Origin: Pseudopyrenochaeta lycopersici
Lineage: Eukaryota > Ascomycota > Dothideomycetes > Pleosporales > Pseudopyrenochaetaceae
DNA length: 64,000 bases
Direction: 5' to 3'
Assembly: GCA_003313425.1 (NCBI GenBank)
Contig: NHZP01000020.1
Coordinates: 682,001 to 746,000, forward strand
Made by a program: the position numbers and the translations under genes. Below, in pieces: positions 55,639 to 64,000 of this stretch. The notes under the pieces were generated by a model. That model did no database searches, was not told where the DNA came from, and saw only the letters and a list, made by a program, of their open reading frames with translations. Numbering within the stretch: the stretch's first letter is position 1; every line of letters begins with the position of its first letter.

Positions 55639-56676
55639 ATGATGGTGTCCACATACTTTTTGTGTGCCTTCTTCGCACCAGCGCTCGTTCACGCAGCCGC
55701 CTTCCCATGGGCAATACCGGAACCGACGCTCTTCGTCCCAGCAGTGGATAGCTGGAGTCCGGCACCTACAAAAGCACCAGAACTTCCCAACTTTGAGCTG
55801 TTCAGGCGCCAACAAGGCGAAGGTGCTGACACATGTGGTTACCTCTCTGGAATAGCAGGTGCGCAGTATCTACACAATCTGCGATCAAGACTAATTCGAA
55901 TAGAATCATCAATAACCTGTTTCGACACGAACGCAGTCTGTGCAACAAATACCTACCTGGGCGTACACGGCTGCTGCGACCCTTCTGCCCTCTCGTCTTG
56001 CATAATACCGACGACATGCATCCCTGCCACCGCTATGTCAGTCTCCTGCACAGACGCAGCGTGCTCCAGCAATCCCGCAATCGCCAAGTGCACAGGTGAC
56101 GGGCTAGGGGAGTGCTATAAGTGGCTATTCGTGTATCCTAGAAACATTTTGACACAGCATGGCTGCGCAGAATCAGGTTTTACGTTGACTGCGCAGCGGA
56201 CCTGGGGTGTGTCAAGCTCAAGTGTAGAGACTTCAATGACTAGCGCTTCTGCGCCACCTGCTTCTACACCAACCCCCACACCTTCGGGCTCGAATTCAAG
56301 TAAACCAAGCATTGGTGTCATCGTTGGCGGCACGGTTGGCGGATGCGCTGTCCTTTCCCTCATTGCTTTCGGCATCTTCTTGTGGTATCGGCGACGGAAA
56401 GCTCAGCGCGACTCTATTATTCAACCACCGAAGCCGGCGACCCACTACCACTCGCACTCCATGACCGAATACAATCCCACGGGATTCCAGAACACGGGAA
56501 CGGGAACGTATGTTGAAGAGGACCACAAGTTGTGGCAACAATACCATCAACAGCAGCAAGAACACGGCGGTGTGTACAGGCCGCCCGCACAACAGATGCC
56601 GCAGTACCCGGGGATGAGACAGTATGGAGTTATGGAAGTGGATGGCATTGAGAGACCTGTCGAGGCCCCAACATGA
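55639..56676 (+). CDS. Secreted-N-terminus, single-pass surface glycoprotein
   Basis: Two exons, 55639..55858 and 55904..56676, give 330 aa. The 45-bp intron (GTGCGC, GACTAAT branch, ATAG) has a length divisible by three and no stop, so an unspliced reading also stays open (345 aa). Residues 1-20 are a signal peptide. A cysteine-rich ectodomain covers ~60-185 (TCGYLSG, HGCCDPSALSSC). A Ser/Thr/Pro-rich stalk (SSSVETSMTSASAPPASTPT) leads to one membrane helix (IGVIVGGTVGGCAVLSLIAF) and a basic, then Gln/Tyr/Pro-rich cytosolic tail. This order is typical of fungal wall-sensor-like proteins. Ligand unknown. Confidence 0.8.
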   Translation: MMVSTYFLCAFFAPALVHAAAFPWAIPEPTLFVPAVDSWSPAPTKAPELPNFELFRRQQGEGADTCGYLSGIAGAQYLHNLRSRLIRIESSITCFDTNAVCATNTYLGVHGCCDPSALSSCIIPTTCIPATAMSVSCTDAACSSNPAIAKCTGDGLGECYKWLFVYPRNILTQHGCAESGFTLTAQRTWGVSSSSVETSMTSASAPPASTPTPTPSGSNSSKPSIGVIVGGTVGGCAVLSLIAFGIFLWYRRRKAQRDSIIQPPKPATHYHSHSMTEYNPTGFQNTGTGTYVEEDHKLWQQYHQQQQEHGGVYRPPAQQMPQYPGMRQYGVMEVDGIERPVEAPT

Positions 56677-57187
56677 TCCATGATCCACGATCCACACTTC
56701 CTTTTCTCAGCAGAAATTTCCTCTTTACTTCTATCTTTCTGGGTTTTACTTGTCTTAGCGATGGCGTCCGTGGTAAGGCTTCACTCGATTTTAGCGTGCA
56801 TTGGGCGGCAAATTACTTGTTTGGAAAAGCATCTGGAAAATTGGATATAGATTCTTTCGTTTGGGATACTACAACGGGTTCAACTGCTGGTAAGGAAAAC
56901 CCTATATTTATTGCTTCAAGCTACATACTAGATTTGGGCAATTTGTACCACATGGGAGCATACAATCGCTCGTATTACCGCATGGGTAGTGTTCTACTAG
57001 ACCATCTTCGCAATTTTTAAACAAGTTGCCACTCATTTACACGCCCTCCATCTACCTTTTATATGTTGAATCCAGATATCTGTAAATGAGTTCCACGGCT
57101 AGAAATATTTGGTGAAGGAATTGGAGGCTTCCCCTTTTGTAGATAGACCATCTCTTATAAGTCAAGATGCAGTAGAACCCTGCCATT
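56677..57187. other. Convergent intergenic region
   Basis: About 510 bases between gene ends that face each other. A 115-codon plus frame at 56673..57020 overlaps the glycoprotein stop and is judged to be 3' untranslated sequence. Confidence 0.45.
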
Positions 57188-59036
57188 CTACCACATAAAA
57201 TTATGCTCATCAGACATCTCCACACCTCCATCGTGCACCAGCTCATCCTCACTCGGAACCATGCTGTTTACCTTGGGGTCAACATTATGCAGGTCCGCCT
57301 TCATCCTGCAGCCTTTCATTTGCCCCGTACATCCGTCCTTCTGGCAGATGTGCCCATAAAAGCAGTCGGATTCTCTACACTCACTTCTCCTCGGACACGG
57401 ATTACACTTTAGCACATACTCCAAGACGTGCCTGGTTTCGGGCTCTAGCTCGTTGTGATCGTACGGGCAGTCGAAAGTCGTACATACGCGCTGGAGGTGG
57501 TAGCTATTGCATGGCTTCTTCTTATGAAATCGTGCATTGTAGATGCGCCATTCTTCGGTGGTGGGGGCGCGGACGTACGTGTCGAGGCGTTGGCCATCTT
57601 TGTTGAGCGGAAGGAAGCCTGCGACAGTGGCTGTAGGCAAGTGAACAGAGATGCTGGAACGGTCTGTGGGGAAGCTTGTGCTAGATTGCGCTGGGGCTTT
57701 TAGGTTCGCTGGGGCGTGCTGGGAGGTGTCATTAGCGTTCGTGAGGGTGTGTTGAAATCTGCATTTGTTTCCGAAGGGACAGACACCCTGAGTCTGTTAG
57801 TTTATCATGATGAAGGTCACGAAGTCGCGAACGCCGACCTTTATGAAGTATTTGCAGGGCAGTGTCCCTTTATGCGGCGCGGCAGGCTTCTTCCCATTGT
57901 CAACACCATTTTTATGGCCAAAGCCATTCGTATCTACCGGCATTGGTTCATTGGTACCAAATGTAGAGCCTGCACCACTTGCAGAGCCAGTTCTCCAGGA
58001 TTCTTGTAGAATAGCCTGCGAGATAGGAGGGGCGGCTGGCTTCTGCGGTGTTACTTTCGCTTTCAGGCCAGTTATTCCATTGGGAGTTGAGGTCTTGTTG
58101 TTAGCACTAGCGGCCGTTGGTAGGCCTGACCATCGGAAAACCGTCGGAAACTGGGTCACATTCAAACCGAACTGATGAAATTCTGAGTTCCAGCCAGCTC
58201 CTTGAACAAGAGTGATCTTGTTTTGGATACCGCTGAAGGGTACGAGTTGGGATAGATAAGCGCTATCGTGACAAGCAGCGAATAAGATGTGACTACAAGT
58301 GGCATCCTCGGAGGCGACTTTAAATTGTTCTGTATTCATATTATTCGCTGCTGTTATACAGCTAACAGGGGCCACGTTGCACATACCTCTGATTTTGAAC
58401 TTGGTGCCCTCTTCATCTAAAGCGTCCACGAAGTCAAAATGGCTGATAGCACGCGTAAATGCGGCCGAGAACGGAGCAACCGAGCGCTTTTCTAGCCCTG
58501 CTACCTTTGACTTTGCCAACTGCTTGGATAAGTTCGTGAGATCGGCGTAAATGCGAACAATTACGCGTGAGGCTCTGGCCTCAGGAACGCTTTGTTGTAG
58601 ATATTTTTCTACTACGTCATTCAGCATTCGGGCAGCTCGCATACCGCCCTCTTCCTTCTCGCGGATCAACTCATCGTTAAACTGCAGAATATCAGCGATG
58701 GAATTGACGTAAATGCTGTCAAGACTGACAATGTAGCCATTTCCGTCAACAAGCACAAGAACATGAGAATTCTGGGCTGTCCCTGCGAGTAGTGTAGTTT
58801 TGGATGTAGTCCAAGTCTTGGTATCCTTCTCTTTGAATGCTCTCTTTAAGGTCTTGTAGTCGTCTAATAGTTGGCCATACTCCTTTAGTAGGTTCTAGTA
58901 AATGTTAGCACTGGCCTAGCCTATCGGGGACTGGAGGCACATGTCGGACCTGTAGATCGTGCTGCCTGCTCTGATCCTTTAATCTGAATTCCTCCAAACG
59001 AGTATCCAGTGAGTCAAGCTTCCCGTCGGCCAACAT
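57188..59036 (-). CDS. CCCH zinc-finger protein with N-terminal conserved domain
   Basis: Three exons, 59036..58950, 58894..57839 and 57787..57188, give 580 aa; introns are 55 bp (GTCCGA..CTAG) and 51 bp (GTCGGC, AAACTAAC branch, TCAG). Residues ~1-60 are a charged helix/coiled coil (LLKEYGQLLDDYKTLKRAF). A folded domain follows (VLVLVDGNGYIVS, RVIVRIYADLTNL, SHFDFVDALDEEG), typical of a fungal family with a PIN-like alpha/beta pattern. The junction of exons 2 and 3 builds a CCCH finger (CKYFIKGVCPFGNKCRFQH). A second finger is CNSYHLQRVCTTFDCPYDH, and a third cysteine-rich part holds CPRRSECRESDCFYGHIC. CCCH fingers usually bind RNA. The family's role is unknown; post-transcriptional control is an inference. 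Confidence 0.85.
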
Positions 59037-60384
59037 CTTGGTAAGCTGCGCCTCCAAGCCCAAATTTCTGCTCGCGAGGCGGCGGACGCTTGAAAGGGTC
59101 AGCGTTACAGTTCTCGCACTAGAATTTGTTCATGCTTGAGGGAGACAAACGCTACAGCTACGGAATGAGCGGAGCAGACTCCGATTCAGTCCACAAATTT
59201 TCTGGGTTCATTGAGTGATTGTCACAGCTTTGTTGGAGGGAGACGTGTTGATGCGTATGCATGCGTTTTCTTACCCAGTCTGTGCGCTGGCTCCGCCTGC
59301 TCACGTGTGGGGCCTTAGCGTGCACCGCGATATCCGTTACATCCGCCTTAACCTTTATCTGGTGATGTACTATCTCACCTTGCTGTCCCTGTTTTCTACA
59401 AGAAAAAAAACCCCCCGAGTGAAAGGTGCTGGATCTGAGGAACACTGCAAGCATGTCTGTAGCCGGCTTCGTGTGCCGTTTCATGTTCCACCACTTGCTC
59501 ACGCCACGTCAATCTCACATTTTCGTTGAGATAAACACCACGTCAAGTACAATATTGGAATTATAAATGATGGTTACAGGCAGGATTCGGAAATCTGGGA
59601 GTATGTGCGAGAAAGCAGTATCATCCAAAGGAAAAATACGGCCATCAACCACAGGGAAACTACATTCTCAGCAATCTTTCCACTTTCCTGGCGTTGGCCA
59701 TAGCTCATCAAACGCTTCTCGCTTCTCGCTTCTCGCTTCTGCTGTTGTTCCTGAACCGGATATGACGAGGAAAAGCGTACACTCCAAGTATTCGGCTTAC
59801 AACAAACCTTTTAATTGAAGTGTGTTCTCGCTAACTGTCCAAATTGCTCCAGTTGCTAGAAGCAAGCTAATGCTTCTATTATTGAGCTCTTTTTTGCCTT
59901 CTGCTCCGTGCTTCAGTTGTTGCATTTTCAAGATAAATATCTTAATGCGAGGAACTACTGCAACGAGCTATGGGCAAGATGTGATGGCAAGGTTTCCTCT
60001 CATCTAATTTTGCAAGTGCAGATCAGGAGTTCAACAACTTTTGACATGAACACTATCTGCAACGCTAAAAGGGTTATGAAAATTCTCAAAATCACGGTTT
60101 ACAATAGCAGAACGTGCCGTTAGTTAGAAGTATCTCTACGAGACCGTAGATGCACTCGATTCGACGTGGATAAAAGCCAGTCCGTAGAGAATGCCTTCTA
60201 GATGACATATAGAAGGAAGCAATGATGTAATCGAAGAGCCTAAGCATCAATGATGCAGCTATTAAAAGAAGTTGAAATTGTCTTTGAAATAATATGAATT
60301 TGGAAAAAAGCTCATATGCACAGAACATAAAATTACAGAGTGGATGATGAACTTTTGCAGGATTTGATAATCTAGCTTGGCTTT
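59037..60384. other. Intergenic region with a 7-bp tandem repeat
   Basis: About 1.35 kb between two minus-strand genes. It becomes A+T-rich after about 59,850. No gene seen. Confidence 0.45.
59713..59740. repeat. Four perfect copies of a 7-bp tandem repeat
   Basis: The unit CGCTTCT repeats exactly at 59713, 59720, 59727 and 59734. It is intergenic and a possible strain-typing marker. Confidence 0.85.
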
Positions 60385-61732
60385 TTACTGTCCCAGGGGA
60401 GGTATCATCTTCAGGTCTGCAAATTCGGCCAACACCTCTTTGATAGCATCATTGGAATCAACGAACCCATGCCAACCCATCTTTCTTGCCTTATTCATCG
60501 TAAGATCCAGAGTTGTACCTAACAGTGATCCATCTGTGAATCCGAAAATACGATCGATGTCCATGTCTTGCAACTTGCCGCTCGTCAGGCTGTACTTAGA
60601 AGTGAGCTCTTCCCACGCTTTCTGTACTTTCTCTTGCTTCGCCCAATCTACCAACTTGAACCGATAACTGTATTTCCCTGGTGGTCCAAAGCCTCGGGGA
60701 GGCGGATCGAATTTAGTTGTGATGGTCGTATATGCACCCGCGTCTGTACTCGGCCTCTCATAGTCTACATCATACCATGAAGCAAACTTGGGCCAAAAGT
60801 TTCCCCACGTGAATGTTGTCCCATCCATCGTGTTGAATTTCTCATTCTTTGTTTCCTCATTTAGAACCGCCCACTCCTCCATGTATCCGTTCATCTTACT
60901 ACTCGACATGCACCTGTTCGCCTCCCACGCTCGTAAGTCGCACGGAAACTCTAGCTTTGCTCCTAGATGCTTCTGCACGTTTGCATACACACCGAGCGGA
61001 AATACGAGATTCATGGCTGCATCCGGGACGGCGCCGAGGATACCAGCAGGCATACAGACATTCCAACCAATGTTGTGCTTCTTACAAAAGTCCCACAGGA
61101 AATCTTCTTGTGGATAATAGAAATTAGGTTCTAGAGTGACGCGGGGTGCAGGCTCTTCTTGGGGGACTGCAGAGGGACCAAGGTGGACGCCATAGTTTTT
61201 TGCGCCGGTTTGAAGCATGATTCGTTTGGGCTTGATGTTAGCAAGCGATAGCGATTCGCAGAAATTCTGAAGGAGAGCCACTGAGTTGATCAGTCATTCT
61301 CTGAATGGAAGCTAATGATCGAGTCGGGATATACATACCATTAACTTTACACATCTCTTCAGCATCGCTCCATAAGCCTCCGCCTTCCTTCGGTTTGACT
61401 TGTACATAGCTATAAAAGAATACATATTCTGCTCTAACCCCGGTCTCTTTCAATACCTGTGCAATTTCTTTGGGGTCCTTCAAGAAGTCCAGAGCAATAT
61501 GCTCGGCGTTCTGTGGTAGCCCATTAGGCATAACGGGAGGGCGTCTTGACAAGCAATATATCTTGCCCCAGCGTTCGGGATCCTGTGCTAATACGCGAAG
61601 CATATAGTTTCCAGATATGCCATTTGCGCCAGTGATGATGGCTGTCAAGCCTTTGAGCGAAGAGGGGTAAACGGGGAGGCCATGGTAGATGCCTTTCGAT
61701 TGTACCACTTGTTGGCTGGACATATCTGACAT
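60385..61732 (-). CDS. PRISE-type short-chain reductase (progesterone 5-beta-reductase/iridoid synthase-like)
   Basis: Two exons, 61732..61339 and 61280..60385, give 429 aa. The 58-bp intron runs GTATGT to TCAG and restores CKVNVALLQNF. The Rossmann start reads AIITGANGISGNYMLRVL (G-x-x-G-x-x-G-type nucleotide loop), then IYCLSRRPP; the later YVFFYSYVQV and AKNYGVHLGP blocks fit the atypical SDR family PRISE, where Lys and Tyr are the catalytic residues (KNYG contains a Tyr). The family reduces activated C=C bonds using NAD(P)H; in fungi it also appears in secondary-metabolite clusters. Here no biosynthetic neighbour is seen. The substrate is unknown. MSDMS at 61732 or the Met three residues on could be the start. 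Confidence 0.88.
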
Positions 61733-63036
61733 TCAAGTAAGTTTGGCCAGGGCACGGTGGAGAGTCTCGGTTTTGGATATAAAACCTATTGACTAAAATT
61801 CTATATCGTAGCTTTAACTCGCTTTCCGTCTGATGTATATGTCAATGATTCCTAGACCTCGGATCATGACGTATTGCGGGGAAGAATATGCTAGCCACCA
61901 AACGGCACGTTTCAACGTCGAGTAGCACAAGACAAAGACCAGAGAAAGCCACTTCAGAAAATTCAGGCAAATCCAGAAACTCGTTCATGCGTGACATGGA
62001 ATTGGCATTTCGATTTTGCACGCAGCGTTGCACATGGTCAAAATGGCACCGCTTGCCGCACTGCCGTCTCCTGGGTTATGGACGCCATCCACGATGTCTC
62101 ACTGTTCTTACAAATAAGGTCCAATTCCAAAGCTCCTCACTTTGGCCGGCGCGTAAAGAAACACACCTGCGTGGTCTAATGGGGAGTGTGGTACGACATC
62201 GCAGGGATGTCTGTTCAAGTGCGTTCAACAGCAATATCAATCACGCGTACCATAAGGATTCGAGCTCGGATAGAAATGCCAAAGCACGTAAAACACACAG
62301 AAAATATACCAGGTGTTCGTAGCGGATGGATGGGTGTTGTCAAATTGAGAATTCAGCCGTACGGTAAACGCCTCCAACCGGGAGAAACTCGGCGAATCCC
62401 TTGCGCAACCACCCGCATGTCACAGCCTCACGTATCAACATCTCTAGCACTTGTCCTACACATGCTTAGCTCTTGGTTCATCCTGAATCCTCTGTCTTTG
62501 TTGCACACACTCTGCCCCAACTTTCCTTTTCTTCTTATTGGCGAGGTTTTCTCTCACAGCGGTAACCACATCCTAATACTGTTCTTAGGCACCCATCTTT
62601 CTCAGTGCGGCACGGACTTGAAGCAGAGAGCCCAGACCTGTATCTTCGATCTTCCCAAAACATAGAAAGCGCTGGTTGGGGCATGTCATAAGCGTTTCCA
62701 AGCCCCAGACCAACTTTTGTGTAGAGCTGAAGTGTAGCCTGGTTGAGGAGCGCTATAGCTGCAGACTAATCGGTGTCCTTTTGACACTCACATCCGCCCA
62801 CACCATCTTCACCCAGTTCAATTCCAGGAAACCTTGCTAAAACAGCTACGCGACATCCACACATACCACCCCTCCAAATAGACTACTAGTTCGGTCAGCG
62901 ACTGACTGAGAACTCTGATGAATTTTCAAAACTCGTTGCGTGCATGACAAGAGATTATACTAGGTGCTAGGTCCTCGATACGACAGACTTTCGTTACGAA
63001 GGGGAGCCAAATAAGAATTCCGCATTCAATCCTCCA
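61733..63036. other. Divergent intergenic region, no gene seen
   Basis: About 1.3 kb between head-to-head starts. Plus-strand frames at 61,888-62,665 are open but have no recognised features. Confidence 0.45.
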
Positions 63037-64000
63037 ATGGCGTCTCATACATCTAACAACGGAGAAAACGGCCATAAGGTTGTGAAGAAGGATGTTTCAA
63101 AACTCGTCGCCATACCAAATATACCTTTGCGAGTAAGACTTTCGAACGCAAATCCATCAAGCTTGACTTCGCCCATTGCAACTTCTTCAAATTCTGCGGC
63201 CCGCACTCGCTCCCCATCAAGTGCTGTTTCGACAACACGAAGTGCTGCGAATTCGTTGACAGACCTGCAAGGTCCAGTGAACCCGAGTGCCAAAACTGCT
63301 ACTGTAGACGTCACGGAACAAATCAAATGGGAGTACGATGTCTATGCTAGGCCCTTCGTCCCAGCGGCTCTACGATCAATCAACACGGAGAAAGAAACGC
63401 GTATAATTTCAAGCAGGCCAAAGCACGGGATTGACTACCAAGCCTACAAAATGGAATTTGCCGGATTCAGTTTCATACCCGATCCGCCCCCGAACACCAT
63501 AAATACTGAGTCTAAGCAGGCAAAGATACCGGAAACAGGACTCACTGTAGAAACCTACCTTGAATATTTCGATGCCTTGATGAATATCGAACGAACGGCC
63601 AAGGATCAGGAACACGAGACATATGCGCTGTACAGGGTGCCACTTCATCCCGTGTCAACACAAGAAGGCGATATATGGGCTTTGTCAGTCCCGGGTTTGA
63701 GGGAAGACAGTCCGTTCGTTGAAATGGGTGACACTGTGCGGATTCGTCAGTTATGGGTAGACGGCGCAGGGAACCCAGTACAAATGGCAACACCTCTAAC
63801 TGGCCACCAGATGGGCTATCCTGGACAACCGGTCGCCACTTACGAACTCTGGACTAAAATTCAACACAATACCTCCGTATACAGCGTGAACAGAGCGCAG
63901 GAGACCATCTATCTCAAAGCAGAAGGCCTTCGATTCCTGTATGTGGGACCTGTTTCGGTTCCTATGATAGTAAATGTTGTTTTCCCCCTTAAAGCTGGTC
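63037..64000 (+). CDS. N-terminal part of a probable SF1 RNA helicase (partial, runs off the window)
   Basis: An open frame from the ATG at 63037 (MASHTSNNGENGHKVVKKDV) reaches the right edge without a stop, giving at least 321 residues. It is absent from lists that require a stop codon. After a Ser/Thr-rich start of ~95 residues comes a conserved part: GLTVETYLEYFDALMNIERT, ALYRVPLHPV, and IWALSVPGLREDSPFVEMGD. In MOV10/SDE3-like and related Upf1-type helicases the same order occurs just before the helicase core: a Tyr/Phe-rich helix against the partner helix, then a beta-barrel with LSVPGL...GD.VR. The Walker motifs would lie beyond the window, so the assignment is a reasoned guess. It is divergent from the PRISE gene. 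Confidence 0.6.
   Translation, partial: MASHTSNNGENGHKVVKKDVSKLVAIPNIPLRVRLSNANPSSLTSPIATSSNSAARTRSPSSAVSTTRSAANSLTDLQGPVNPSAKTATVDVTEQIKWEYDVYARPFVPAALRSINTEKETRIISSRPKHGIDYQAYKMEFAGFSFIPDPPPNTINTESKQAKIPETGLTVETYLEYFDALMNIERTAKDQEHETYALYRVPLHPVSTQEGDIWALSVPGLREDSPFVEMGDTVRIRQLWVDGAGNPVQMATPLTGHQMGYPGQPVATYELWTKIQHNTSVYSVNRAQETIYLKAEGLRFLYVGPVSVPMIVNVVFPLKAG

Noticed and set aside
56673..57020. 115-codon frame overlapping the end of the surface glycoprotein
   Set aside because: It lies in the 3' region of a convergent pair and has no domain; its start overlaps the stop codon of the upstream gene.

Overview
The window is chromosomal DNA from a filamentous ascomycete, most likely a Dothideomycete of the order Pleosporales. 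Reasons: genes are split by short GT-AG introns (mostly 43-68 bp) with CTAAC/CTAAT-type branch points; the gene set is ascomycete (SSU1-type sulfite pump, SidL/SidF-type siderophore acetylase, histidinol-phosphate aminotransferase, Pkh/PDK1 kinase); and there is a bZIP-ankyrin (bANK) regulator of the type known from Cochliobolus TOXE. The order is inferred from protein character only; no search was run. I support 25 protein-coding loci (one runs off the right edge, one looks truncated) and one intron-containing tRNA.

Layout. 0-5.4 kb: TLC-domain membrane protein, an F-box-like protein divergent from a sulfite efflux pump, and a small secreted four-cysteine protein. 6.5-13.4 kb: a large membrane protein, a Thg1-like 3'-5' polymerase, a secreted SurE-type phosphatase and a four-helix membrane protein, all on the minus strand. 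14-20.4 kb: bleomycin-hydrolase-type cysteine protease, tRNA-Glu(CTC), HIS5, and a five-exon fungal protein kinase. 20.4-21.6 kb is A+T-rich and looks like decayed repeat DNA. 21.6-37.1 kb is dense: three long low-complexity proteins, a PDK1-type kinase with kinase plus PH domains, and a TFIP11/Ntr1 G-patch splicing factor. 37.6-41.8 kb: adenylosuccinate lyase and the hydroxyornithine acetylase. 41.8-49.4 kb is gene-poor; its only gene is the shortened bANK regulator. 49.4-64 kb: mitochondrial Mn-superoxide dismutase, a large disordered protein, a surface glycoprotein, a CCCH zinc-finger protein, a PRISE-type short-chain reductase and the start of a probable SF1 RNA helicase.

Most genes are unrelated housekeeping functions rather than an operon or cluster. 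Recurrent themes are stress and metal handling (sulfite export, Mn-SOD, siderophore acetylation), amino-acid and purine synthesis (HIS5, ADE13), and RNA metabolism (TFIP11, Thg1-like, CCCH, helicase). There are head-to-head gene pairs at 3.2/3.7 kb, 23.9/24.8 kb, 32.0/32.2 kb and 61.7/63.0 kb.

I found no CRISPR array, no intact transposon and no clear secondary-metabolite cluster. The least explained parts are the bANK gene with its gene-poor surroundings, the Thg1-like polymerase, the divergent kinase beside A+T-rich DNA, and the long disordered proteins. Exon boundaries were worked out by hand from splice signals and reading phase; every multi-exon model given here keeps phase from start to stop.
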